Positions 1 to 6,468 are shown, numbered from the stretch's first letter. The stretch is 13,693 bases of DNA from an archaeon (GCA_024256265.1 JACGUK010000027.1:1-13693); one strand, 5' to 3'. The notes: generated by a model not told the origin, from the sequence alone. Translations and numbers: made by a program.

Positions 1-1136
1 TCCTAGGAGTCATAGATAGAAACGGTACGGTTTGCTTCGACGTTGAATCTTGGATGCTCGACTACTATGATGATCAGAAAGTCCAAATAATAGCAGGTGA
101 AGGAGAGGATTTATACATCCTTGGCGTAGAACTCTACATCTTCACAGGTAGCTACGAATGGATAACAGCAGGAAGAGACTCACATCCAGTTGATAGCCTT
201 GGAGCATCAATGGTAACAGAAGCCTTCGACTCAATAAAGAACATACCAGTCATGATGCCTAGCCTAGACGTGAAAGAGCCACTCACACCAACAGTACCAT
301 TCTTATTAAGAAAGTTTGGAACTGGTGATACAAGAGCAGATTACTACTATTCAACAACAGACAAAAGATTGGCATTGAAGGATGATTGGAGTAGCACCGT
401 GCCTATAGCAAGCTCTAACATAATAACTGTAGGTGGACCATTGTCAAACGCAGTTACTGAGTACTTCAACGAATTCGAGGAAGCAGTCTATAGAGGACTC
501 TACGGTTATAACGACTTCTTACTCGTACCAGACTGGGGTTCAACATTCCTTGGTCCTGATAGAGAGTGGGCATTAGATACAACTATACCAGGAGTTGTAG
601 AAGATGATCTAGGTAAAGCAGGGATAGGAATAATATCAACATACAAGGACATAAACGGAACAGTAGGATTTGTAGTCTATGGTTACAGTGGTGAGGATAC
701 TTTGTGGACATCTACTCTACTCTTCCAGTGGAACATACCTATATTCCTAGATGATGGAAACGGTGTACTAGACTGGACTGATGATAATGAAAATGGTATA
801 ATGGATCCAGAAGACTTTACATATGATATAAAGTGGATACCAAAGCTAGGATGGTGTGAAGGAATGTGGGCAGAAGATGACTTGATGCTAGGCTGGATAT
901 ACTATGACAGTTGGGGCAACCCGAAGTGGATGTTCTACCCATTGATATACTGGCTACAGGAAGAGAACCCAGGTGTCGTTGAACTGGTGATAAAGATATA
1001 CTACGAGATTCCAAACACAGATAATCCATACGCAATAGACGAAGAAGAATTATTCAGTACAGATACTCATCCAGTAGCATTGATAGTAGAAGAACTAGGA
1101 ACGATAAGTGAAAAACCACAGCATCCAGACCCGTAA
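1..1136 (+). CDS. Surface-layer-like secreted protein, C-terminal part (partial, runs off left edge)
   Basis: An open frame enters from the left (codon phase starts at base 3) and stops with TAA at 1134-1136, giving about 377 visible residues without an upstream stop, so the ATG at 54 is probably internal. The protein is acidic, aromatic-rich and beta-like. A stretch NIITVGGPLSNAVTEYF (about 420-470) resembles the 'VGGP..N..T' segment I associate with archaeal S-layer and cell-surface proteins. An Asp/Asn-rich stretch at about 750-815 (DDGNGVLDWTDDNENG) resembles dockerin/EF-hand-like calcium loops. No C-terminal membrane anchor is visible: the protein simply ends in ISEKPQHPDP. The stop codon sits in the loop of a terminator hairpin, and the last ~25 codons are duplicated twice downstream. 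The S-layer assignment is inferred from composition and that motif; a secreted enzyme or pilus-like surface protein is possible. Confidence 0.6.
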   Translation, partial: LGVIDRNGTVCFDVESWMLDYYDDQKVQIIAGEGEDLYILGVELYIFTGSYEWITAGRDSHPVDSLGASMVTEAFDSIKNIPVMMPSLDVKEPLTPTVPFLLRKFGTGDTRADYYYSTTDKRLALKDDWSSTVPIASSNIITVGGPLSNAVTEYFNEFEEAVYRGLYGYNDFLLVPDWGSTFLGPDREWALDTTIPGVVEDDLGKAGIGIISTYKDINGTVGFVVYGYSGEDTLWTSTLLFQWNIPIFLDDGNGVLDWTDDNENGIMDPEDFTYDIKWIPKLGWCEGMWAEDDLMLGWIYYDSWGNPKWMFYPLIYWLQEENPGVVELVIKIYYEIPNTDNPYAIDEEELFSTDTHPVALIVEELGTISEKPQHPDP

Positions 1137-1162
1137 GTCTGGATAACCCTTTTTCTTTTTTT
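1059..1162 (+). repeat. Surface-gene 3' tail repeat, copy 1 (parental copy)
   Basis: First of three direct copies. Bases 1069-1130 match 2552-2613 and 3174-3235 over 62 bp with a single difference (GAA here, GAG in the other two, synonymous). Similarity between copies 1 and 2 extends left to about 1059 and right through the stop codon, hairpin and T-rich tract. This copy is in frame with the long gene, so it is the likely parent. Confidence 0.93.
1123..1162 (+). terminator. Hairpin plus T-tract terminator with the stop codon in its loop
   Basis: ATCCAGAC (1123-1130) pairs perfectly with GTCTGGAT (1137-1144). The 6-nt loop CCGTAA carries the stop codon of the surface-protein gene. T-rich tracts follow at 1150-1162. 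The layout is that of an intrinsic terminator; archaeal termination relies mainly on the T tract. Confidence 0.7.
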
Positions 1163-1210
1163 ATTATGTGATTTGCAGTTTCTTAATAGGCAAAGGATTT
1201 ACTTAATTGG

Positions 1211-1543
1211 ATGGGATTCACAATAATTATGAGTGCTCTTTTCTTTGAAGTCACATCGGTCTTAGGTAAAAAGATACGCACTACTAAAAACTACTGGAAC
1301 TATGTAGCGACAATTAAGCATCCATCAGTAAGAGGTTTAGAAGATGAAGTTAAAAGGACTTTACAAGAGCCAAAGGAAGTAAGAAGAAGCCGTGAAGATC
1401 CGAATGTGCACCTTTACTATGGAAAACATATGGACAAGTTTATCTGCGTAGTTGTAAAGCATTTAAATAGCGAGGGTTACCTTATGACTGCATATTTAAC
1501 TAGGAGAATGGTGGGTGAAACTCTTTGGAAGAGAAGCTTGTAA
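1211..1543 (+). CDS. PBECR2/DUF4258-like BECR-fold nuclease, probable toxin
   Basis: Encodes 110 aa. The pattern W..Y.ATIKHP, then EVRRSREDPNVHLYYGKHMD, FICVVVKHL and GYLMTAYLT matches the barnase/EndoU/colicin E5-D/RelE-like (BECR) nuclease group found in phage-type toxins and DUF4258 proteins, predicted to cleave RNA. The start is uncertain: ATG 1211 gives MGFTIIMSALFFEV, while ATG 1229 gives MSALFFEV, closer to the usual beginning of this family; neither has a strong ribosome-binding site. Its 3' end overlaps the DUF2283 gene by 19 bp, a typical toxin-antitoxin arrangement. It lies directly after copy 1 of the surface-gene tail repeat. The family call rests on motif memory, not a database search. 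Confidence 0.7.
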   Translation: MGFTIIMSALFFEVTSVLGKKIRTTKNYWNYVATIKHPSVRGLEDEVKRTLQEPKEVRRSREDPNVHLYYGKHMDKFICVVVKHLNSEGYLMTAYLTRRMVGETLWKRSL

Positions 1544-1794
1544 GGCTATATTACACTCCAGTAACAGACTCCCTCGACTTATGGATAGGTAACCCGGAAC
1601 ATGAAAAGTACTCGAATCCGTTAACAGATAACATAGTGATAAAATACTCAGAGAAAGGAGAAGTTATAGGGTTAGAAATTTTAGAATTTTCAAAACTTAC
1701 ACGAAAAGATCTTGGCAAGCTATCCTCGGACGTGAGAAAAGTGCTTATAGAAACGATAGCTAAACTTACAAAAACACTGGCGGAGAAGAGTTAA
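1525..1794 (+). CDS. DUF2283 protein, probable antitoxin partner
   Basis: Encodes 89 aa from a TTG start inside the end of the preceding gene, with GGTG at 1510-1516 as a plausible ribosome-binding site. The sequence VRLYYTPVTDSLDLWIG, then IVIKYSEKGEVIGLEILEFSKL, is characteristic of DUF2283, a small alpha/beta family often paired with DUF4258-like toxins. About 30 extra residues follow the domain and are predicted mostly helical, which could be the toxin-binding tail. Role as antitoxin is inferred from pairing and overlap. Transcription probably ends in the T-rich stretch near 1821-1833. Confidence 0.75.
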   Translation: MEEKLVRLYYTPVTDSLDLWIGNPEHEKYSNPLTDNIVIKYSEKGEVIGLEILEFSKLTRKDLGKLSSDVRKVLIETIAKLTKTLAEKS

Positions 1795-1820
1795 AACATT
1801 TACTTCCTTCTCTTCACTGG

Positions 1821-1834
1821 TATTTTCTTTTTTA
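1821..1834 (+). terminator. T-rich putative terminator
   Basis: A pyrimidine-rich run with T4 and T6 blocks about 27 nt after the DUF2283 stop codon, between convergent genes. Archaeal terminators are often simple T tracts. No convincing hairpin accompanies it. Confidence 0.35.
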
Positions 1835-1868
1835 TAATTTCAAACATCCTTTTAGAGGCTAAGGTAAA

Positions 1869-2139
1869 TTATTTGTAGATTGCTTTTCTGTAACCTATTT
1901 TTTCGACATATATAGTCTTTGCAGGCTTATCTATCTTGAATATGATCCTAATATTACAAACCCTTAGCCTATAGTAATTTTTCTCCACCCTTCAACTTAG
2001 CCAAATCATGAGGCATAGATAGGAACGGGAAATTCTTCAGATCGGAAACCTCTCTTATGATTCTGAAACTGAGCTCTCTGTCAACTTTGCCCAAAAAATT
2101 GTAGGCTTTCTTTGAGAGTAGAATACGGTATCTGACCAT
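1869..2139 (-). pseudogene. RelE/ParE-family toxin gene broken by a one-base frameshift
   Basis: Reading from ATG at 2139 on the minus strand gives MVRYRILLSKKAYNFLGKVD and onward to LAKLKGGEK, then stops after 58 codons at TAG. Removing one A from the A5 run at about 1979-1983 restores the frame: NYYRLRVCNIRIIFKID, then TIYVEKIGYRKAIYK and TAA at 1869, about 90 aa in total. The restored protein has the RelE hallmarks: an LxxLKG segment, the YRLRV..IRIIF strand pair with its arginines, and a tyrosine-containing C-terminus. The gene begins 1 nt after the stop of the upstream antitoxin gene. Either the toxin is inactivated or the base is a homopolymer sequencing error; programmed slippage is less likely. 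Confidence 0.8.
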
Positions 2140-2140
2140 T

Positions 2141-2356
2141 TCATTTAGCCTTCAACTTTTTCTCAGCTTCCTCAAGTGTTACATACTCTCCTTTCCTGAT
2201 CTCTTCTTCAGCCTCTCTTAGCTCCCTCCACTCTTCCTCGCCAATTTCTTCCTCAGAAAGTACGTTGATAACCGTCTTCTCTGCGAGTTCCTCGAGCATC
2301 TCCCTAATGTTTCTAACTTCTTTGTAGATCGTCTTTAACGTAATAGACTTACTCAT
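2141..2356 (-). CDS. RelB-type antitoxin, coiled-coil rich
   Basis: Encodes 71 aa, highly charged and helical, with an N-terminal segment SITLKTIYKEVRNIREMLEEL and a C-terminal segment KGEYVTLEEAEKKLKAK. The 'G.Y.TLEEAEKKL' ending is typical of the toxin-wrapping tail of archaeal RelE antitoxins. A Shine-Dalgarno AGGTG lies 5 nt before the ATG (2362-2366, minus strand) and a TATA-like TTTAAG at 2392-2397 fits the promoter. The downstream toxin gene is frameshifted, so this may be an antitoxin without an active cognate toxin, possibly acting against related RelE proteins. It shares layout with the antitoxin at 2697-2903. Confidence 0.75.
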   Translation of the reverse strand: MSKSITLKTIYKEVRNIREMLEELAEKTVINVLSEEEIGEEEWRELREAEEEIRKGEYVTLEEAEKKLKAK

Positions 2357-2361
2357 CCAAA

Positions 2362-2400
2362 CACCTAATAGATGTTTTGCTCCAACTCTAACTTAAACCT
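2362..2400 (-). promoter_or_regulatory. Promoter and ribosome-binding site of minus-strand antitoxin
   Basis: On the minus strand, AGGTTTAAGT (2400 to 2391) is a TATA-like box and AGGTG (2366 to 2362) a Shine-Dalgarno site. The TATA centre lies about 38 nt before the start codon, predicting a leader of roughly 12 nt. Confidence 0.45.
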
Positions 2401-2541
2401 TTTCAGAGATGAAGCCATTGATAATACCGATAAAGGCTTAAGGTAATCTAAGAGCTCACTATGCCTAAGGATAAAATATGTGATTAGCATGCTTTAAAGT
2501 TAAGCTGATTCAGAACTGTATAGCTCCTTTTCATCTTTAGC

Positions 2542-2644
2542 ACAGATACTCATCCAGTAGCATTGATAGTAGAAGAACTAGGAACGATAAGTGAGAAACC
2601 ACAGCATCCAGACCCGTAAGTCTGGAAACCCTTTTTATTTTTTA
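2542..2644 (+). repeat. Surface-gene 3' tail repeat, copy 2
   Basis: Second direct copy. It starts at ACAGATACTCAT and continues through the last codons, stop, hairpin and T tract, with one base deleted after the hairpin compared with copy 1. It still encodes TDTHPVALIVEELGTISEK and the rest of the tail, but there is no gene body upstream: the sequence before 2542 is unrelated non-coding DNA apart from a few chance-level matches. Its 62-bp core is identical to copy 3. Confidence 0.93.
2607..2644 (+). terminator. Duplicated hairpin plus T-tract terminator
   Basis: TCCAGAC (2607-2613) pairs with GTCTGGA (2620-2626) around the loop CCGTAA, followed by T5 and further T-rich sequence. It is the copy of the terminator at 1123-1162 with one base pair fewer. 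Confidence 0.6.
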
Positions 2645-2657
2645 TTTCATCTTAACA

Positions 2658-2665
2658 CTTATATT
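2658..2665 (+). promoter_or_regulatory. TATA box for antitoxin/RelE pair
   Basis: CTTATATT lies about 35 nt before the ATG at 2697, predicting a transcript start near 2688 and a very short leader. It sits just after the duplicated terminator of repeat copy 2, so this pair probably has its own promoter. Confidence 0.5.
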
Positions 2666-2696
2666 CTACTATTCATGCTCAATAAATAGGATTCAA

Positions 2697-2903
2697 ATGT
2701 CCAGTAGCGATCTAAAGGAAGTCTTAAAAGAAGTCAAGCTTGTTCGTGAAAAAGTCGAAAGATTAGAGGAACTTGTTGAAGAAAGGCTCATTGGATTGGA
2801 AGAGCCTTTAGAAGATGAAATTGAGGCTATTAAAGAGTACATGAAGGCAAAGGAAAAAGGAAGTATAAAGCTAATACCTATCGAGGAATTAGAAGGGACA
2901 TGA
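2697..2903 (+). CDS. RelB-type antitoxin, coiled-coil rich
   Basis: Encodes 68 aa: MSSSDLKEVLKEVKLVREKV followed by an acidic helical region and a C-terminal KGSIKLIPIEELEG tail. The heptad-like Leu/Val spacing suggests a dimerising N-terminal helix, and the extended tail is the likely toxin-binding part. It precedes a RelE toxin by only 4 nt. Its general layout (KEV..VRE.. core, acidic middle, 'EEL' tail) parallels the minus-strand antitoxin at 2141-2356, suggesting distant paralogues. Confidence 0.78.
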   Translation: MSSSDLKEVLKEVKLVREKVERLEELVEERLIGLEEPLEDEIEAIKEYMKAKEKGSIKLIPIEELEGT

Positions 2904-2907
2904 CTGT

Positions 2908-3168
2908 TTGCAACGATACAGCGTTCTTCTCGAAAAGAGAGCTTCTAAACAGCTTGAAAAAATAAGCGAAGACTTGCGAAAAAGGATAATTGAAGCCTTA
3001 CATACATTACGGGACGAGGGCTTCTCCATAAGGCTTGACATCAAAAAGCTACGAGGATATGGAAATCAGTATAGGCTTCGGATAGGCAAATACAGAATAT
3101 TATTCGAACTCAGACCAGAAAGAACAATAGTTGTATACGCAGTACTGCCACGTGAGGAAGCGTACTAA
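2908..3168 (+). CDS. RelE/ParE-family toxin (probable mRNA interferase)
   Basis: Encodes 86 aa from a TTG start 4 nt after the antitoxin stop; the ATG overlapping that stop (2900) is out of frame. Residues 1-10 (MQRYSVLLEK) form the first strand and two basic helices follow. LDIKKLRGYGNQYRLRIGKY at about 43-62, then RILFEL, is the RelE core, with Arg56, Arg58 and Arg63 as candidate RNA-contacting residues. The end YAVLPREEAY carries the usual C-terminal tyrosine region. The frame is intact, unlike the RelE at 1869-2139. RelE proteins act at the ribosome by cutting mRNA; ParE-like gyrase inhibition cannot be ruled out. Copy 3 of the surface-gene tail starts 6 nt after its stop. Confidence 0.87.
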   Translation: MQRYSVLLEKRASKQLEKISEDLRKRIIEALHTLRDEGFSIRLDIKKLRGYGNQYRLRIGKYRILFELRPERTIVVYAVLPREEAY

Positions 3169-3173
3169 TTTGA

Positions 3174-3235
3174 ATCCAGTAGCATTGATAGTAGAAGAAC
3201 TAGGAACGATAAGTGAGAAACCACAGCATCCAGAC
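3174..3235 (+). repeat. Surface-gene 3' tail repeat, copy 3
   Basis: 62 bp, identical to copy 2 and one base different from copy 1. The match ends exactly after CCAGAC, the 5' arm of the terminator hairpin. The following bases GCTTAA still give an in-frame stop (HPDA then TAA), then C- and T-rich sequence (3251-3272), but the hairpin's 3' arm is missing. Confidence 0.93.
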
Positions 3236-3274
3236 GCTTAAAAGTTCTTAAACCCCCTTCTCTCCTTTTTTTAT

Positions 3275-3454
3275 ATGCAAAAGGATTATGATAAAAAAAT
3301 TATTGCTTGCTTACCTGCTTTTAATGAAGAAAAAACGATTGCCAATGTAATAAAAAGGCTAAAAAATTATGTTAACGAGGCAATAGTCTGTGATAATGAA
3401 TCATACGATATGACTTTACTAATCATTCATGTGAATCGCATCATCGTAAGGTGA
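3275..3454 (+). pseudogene. Truncated family-2 glycosyltransferase, N-terminal fragment
   Basis: From ATG 3275 the frame reads 59 codons: MQKDYDKKIIACLPAFNEEK, then TIANVIKRLKNYVNEAIVCD and NESYDMT. This is the first nucleotide-binding half of a GT2 fold (I.CLPAFNEE and a degraded counterpart of the usual 'VCDDGSSD' block). After residue 47 it loses similarity and stops at TGA 3452-3454. The catalytic DXD region and acceptor half are absent. Its stop codon lies inside the Shine-Dalgarno of the next gene, so it could still be translated and coupled. It belongs to a different GT2 subgroup from the intact gene at 6462. Confidence 0.75.
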
Positions 3455-3455
3455 T
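3449..3455 (+). promoter_or_regulatory. Ribosome-binding site that fixes the TTG start at 3461
   Basis: AGGTGAT matches the archaeal anti-Shine-Dalgarno and lies 5 nt before TTG 3461. The nearer ATG at 3454 is out of frame and closes after ten codons, so TTG is the sensible start. Confidence 0.7.
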
Positions 3456-3460
3456 GGAGT

Positions 3461-5452
3461 TTGAAGACATACCTAAGAGTTCTTAGCTACAGAATCTTTA
3501 CGTTCCTTAAGTCCATATCGAAGAATATACCCAAGACATTACTCATCAGTATGATCATTTACATTTTTGTATTCTCAAGCCTCCTATCATTCACTCATTA
3601 CAATTTCTCTACTTACGCTTGGGATACTGGAATATTCAATCAAGTTCTGTGGAGCACGCTTAACGGAAAACCCTTCTATTACACAGTAGAGCCTTTCTTG
3701 AGTCCGAACAATAACTTCCTAGCAACTCATTTCTCTCCAATACTGCTTCTAGTTCTCCCCTTTTACATGATTTACCCAGAGGTTGAAACTCTTTTTGTAA
3801 TACATGCAACAGTAATAGCATTCGGTGCGTTGGCTGTGTACAAGCTTTCCAGACTAATACTGCAAAACGATAAGTACTCACTTGTGCTAGCTCTTGCATA
3901 CCTCCTTAACCCATTAGTCATAGGAGTAACCGCGGAGTGGTTCCATCTAGAAGACTTCTTTATGGCGCTGGCTTTATTCTCTATCTACTTCTTTTTCAAA
4001 AAAAGCTGGAAAATATACTTTGCCTTTACAATACTCACGTTAATGAGCATAGAATATGCAGCTATACCTGTTCTTTTCTTCGGGATTTTTGGAATATTGT
4101 TTTGGCGACGCAGTTCGAGTCGTGAAACCAAGGTCCTTTATATTGCATTAATGACGATAGCTTTGGCTACTACATGGTTTGTAATAGCTCAGAATGTAAG
4201 AATCACACTAGGATATAGCGCAGAAGGTATCATTAGCGGGTGGAAGATCCTAGGTGCGGATAGTTTGGAGCAAGTGCCTATGAGAGCATTAATGGACCCT
4301 ACTGCGGCATGGCATGCTCTTACATATGATTGGACTGCTAAGTCATTATATCTCTTACTGACATTTGCCCCACTTTCCTTCATTGCGTTCCTAAAGCCCC
4401 TACACTTTTTGCCAGCATTACCTTGGCTCGTAGCTGCACTTCTATCCAACTACTACCAACATTATGCAATTTGGACACACTACTCAAGCTTTATTATTCC
4501 CTATTTATTCCTGGCAACGATTTTTGGCCTCAAGGAGTTTCTTGATAGTAGCATGGCACCATATGCCAAAAAATTGATGAAACTTTTTCAAACCTCCGTT
4601 TTAGTGGTATCAATTATGATCATAGTATGGGGAGCGCTGAGCTACTCTTACATACAGACTTCTGATAATCAACGCACTACGTCGATACATGAAATTCTAG
4701 GCTTAGTTCCAGGTAATGCATCCATATTCACTCAAAACAATATCTTTCCTCATGTATCAGACAGATTTGAGGCTTATACGATACCATCGCCAATTTGGAC
4801 TTCTAAAGCTACGGAGATGCTAAACATTACACTAGCAAAGAAGCCAGAATACATATTCATAGATCTAAAAGCAAACGATCAAGGAAGCCAGGCTACAGCC
4901 GAGTTAATTCATAAGACACTATATAAAGCAAGACTTCCATACGGCCTCTTGGTGGCTAATGATGGGATATACTTATTTAAGCTTGGTTATAGCGGTCGCC
5001 CTATCATGTTGATGGACACTTACGATTACAGGAGTTTGTACCTGGAAGATGGGAGGATTGTTGCCTATCAAGACTCGAAGTCAGGATGCGTGCTTTACCG
5101 TGATGTGAACTATGCCAATGGCACTACGTTCTGGTTTGGTCCATGCGCACCGTTGCCGCCTGGTAATTATACCGTGACGTTTCATATAATGATTGGCGAG
5201 CCTACTAACGAATACATAATGACCATCGATGTATTTGCTTTTGACATCAAAGAGCAACTGGCTTATGCATCAATTTACGGTTCAAACTTCACAGAACCAA
5301 TGGCCTGGCATAACTTAACACTCCGCTTTGAGATAGATGAGTCTTCAAGAATGGAGTTCCGAGGGTTTGACTTTTTTTCTGTAGTAGATGTTTACCTAGA
5401 TTACATTGAAGTTAAATTAGTTGAGATGATCTCTCAAGGTGATTCAGAATGA
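3461..5452 (+). CDS. DUF2079 membrane protein, GT-C-like glycosyltransferase with outer beta domain
   Basis: Encodes 663 aa. An N-terminal membrane helix (about 27-45) is followed by the DUF2079 block: YAWDTGIFNQVLWST (52-66) and ATHFSPILLLVLP (88-100), then about eight more hydrophobic helices up to roughly 395. A soluble stretch (about 415-500) contains IFPHVSDRFEAYTIP and NITLAKKPEYIFIDL. Residues about 513-655 form an additional Tyr/Asp-rich beta-sandwich-like domain with four N-glycosylation sequons, absent from the paralogue at 7335-9002. The D-x-G in the first outer loop fits the acidic residue of GT-C enzymes that use lipid-linked sugars; this function is inferred. It starts at TTG 3461 and its stop overlaps the next ATG by 4 nt (ATGA), so it is co-translated with the GT4 gene. 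Confidence 0.85.
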   Translation: MKTYLRVLSYRIFTFLKSISKNIPKTLLISMIIYIFVFSSLLSFTHYNFSTYAWDTGIFNQVLWSTLNGKPFYYTVEPFLSPNNNFLATHFSPILLLVLPFYMIYPEVETLFVIHATVIAFGALAVYKLSRLILQNDKYSLVLALAYLLNPLVIGVTAEWFHLEDFFMALALFSIYFFFKKSWKIYFAFTILTLMSIEYAAIPVLFFGIFGILFWRRSSSRETKVLYIALMTIALATTWFVIAQNVRITLGYSAEGIISGWKILGADSLEQVPMRALMDPTAAWHALTYDWTAKSLYLLLTFAPLSFIAFLKPLHFLPALPWLVAALLSNYYQHYAIWTHYSSFIIPYLFLATIFGLKEFLDSSMAPYAKKLMKLFQTSVLVVSIMIIVWGALSYSYIQTSDNQRTTSIHEILGLVPGNASIFTQNNIFPHVSDRFEAYTIPSPIWTSKATEMLNITLAKKPEYIFIDLKANDQGSQATAELIHKTLYKARLPYGLLVANDGIYLFKLGYSGRPIMLMDTYDYRSLYLEDGRIVAYQDSKSGCVLYRDVNYANGTTFWFGPCAPLPPGNYTVTFHIMIGEPTNEYIMTIDVFAFDIKEQLAYASIYGSNFTEPMAWHNLTLRFEIDESSRMEFRGFDFFSVVDVYLDYIEVKLVEMISQGDSE

Positions 5453-6468
5453 GGATTGCTCTATGCCTCCACATTAGTTTAACTTACGGAGGAGGAGGCG
5501 AGAAATGGGCTTGGAACGTTGCGAAGTACCTTAGCAGAAAGGGGCATCAGGTAGAAATTTGCGCCCTACCATATACACCCCACGGCAAAAGAGCAGTCAG
5601 TCTGAACGAATTAGCCGAAATTCTAGATGGCATACCTTACCACGAAGGGTGGAATCACACCGTCCGTTCAGACATTTCATATATGTTTTATAATCCTTTA
5701 GGATATGTCTTTTTTCATTGTGAATCCAAGAAAATTGCTGGCATCCATTCGAACGTATACTTCATGCCTAGGACCCCGCCTTTAACATACGGCCTCCCGG
5801 CTATATTTTCGCGCCTACTGTATAAGGTAATGGGCGTAGCTGACTTATCTATGTACGAAGCAATCCACGTAATGAACAAGGCCCTTAAGGTGAGGCATAG
5901 AAAGATCTACTACATACCAAACTTCGTGGATACAGATGTGTATAAGCCCATGACAAGCAAGAGTGATAAGTTCACCGTGCTATACGTAGGTAGACCTTTA
6001 TGGCAGAAAGGTTGGGATGTATTCCTTACAGTAGCTAATGTGCTGAGAAGCAAATACAATGATACGGAATTCATTTGGGTTGGTGGAACCAACGACAAGA
6101 TGAGCAGCGTAAGGGGGCTAGGCTATGTAACGAATGAGCAAGAGCTGGCTAGTTTATACTCCTCAGCCCATGTTACCGTCTATCCTTCGAGAGCCGATAA
6201 CTTCCCCTTAGTTATAGTCGAGAGTTTAGCCTGTGGCACGCCAGTCCTGACAACAAGAATTCCAGCTCACTTATCTCTAGATTTGCCACTACTTTATGCT
6301 AATGATGTAAACGAGTTTTCACAGAAAGTAGTAAACCTTTATAAAGAGTGGAAGAAAGATCCGAACCACGTCTTATCACCTAGCATTAGGCTTCGAGAGG
6401 CTGCGATGGAATACGATTCGAAGAATGTGCTACCCATATTTGAAAGAATGCTCATTGAGAATTGTTAA
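5449..6468 (+). CDS. GT4-family glycosyltransferase (GT-B fold)
   Basis: Encodes 339 aa. The N-terminal glycine loop YGGGGEKWAWNVAKYL (13-28) and the C-terminal donor domain with VLYVGRPLWQKGWDVF, YSSAHVTVYPSRADNFPL and VIVESLACGTPVLTT are GT4 signatures. The GR...K pair contacts the sugar-nucleotide phosphates. The usual E-x7-E is D-x7-E here (DNFPLVIVE). No transmembrane segment is apparent, so it is cytoplasmic or peripheral. Its ATG overlaps the DUF2079 stop (ATGA), and its own end overlaps the TTG of the GT2 by 7 nt. It probably adds a sugar to a lipid-linked glycan from a nucleotide sugar; the sugar cannot be told from sequence. Confidence 0.9.
   Translation: MRIALCLHISLTYGGGGEKWAWNVAKYLSRKGHQVEICALPYTPHGKRAVSLNELAEILDGIPYHEGWNHTVRSDISYMFYNPLGYVFFHCESKKIAGIHSNVYFMPRTPPLTYGLPAIFSRLLYKVMGVADLSMYEAIHVMNKALKVRHRKIYYIPNFVDTDVYKPMTSKSDKFTVLYVGRPLWQKGWDVFLTVANVLRSKYNDTEFIWVGGTNDKMSSVRGLGYVTNEQELASLYSSAHVTVYPSRADNFPLVIVESLACGTPVLTTRIPAHLSLDLPLLYANDVNEFSQKVVNLYKEWKKDPNHVLSPSIRLREAAMEYDSKNVLPIFERMLIENC

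Noticed and set aside
817..1035. Minus-strand ORF of 72 aa within the surface-protein gene
   Set aside because: It lies fully antisense to the long coding frame and has low-complexity, non-family sequence.
1123..1144. The hairpin as a riboswitch or RNA gene
   Set aside because: It sits at the stop codon, is followed by T tracts and has no further conserved structure; terminator or recombination core explains it better.
1975..1984. Programmed frameshifting in the RelE gene
   Set aside because: An A5 run alone, without a typical heptameric slippery site plus downstream structure, is better explained as mutation or sequencing error.
1059..3235. The three repeats as a CRISPR array
   Set aside because: Only three copies, they encode a protein tail, and the spacers are 0.5-1.4 kb with genes.
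3660..4449. Minus- and plus-strand ORFs inside the DUF2079 gene (3660-3899, 3937-4125, 4189-4449)
   Set aside because: They are shadows of the 663-aa gene, with no family motifs and no promoters.
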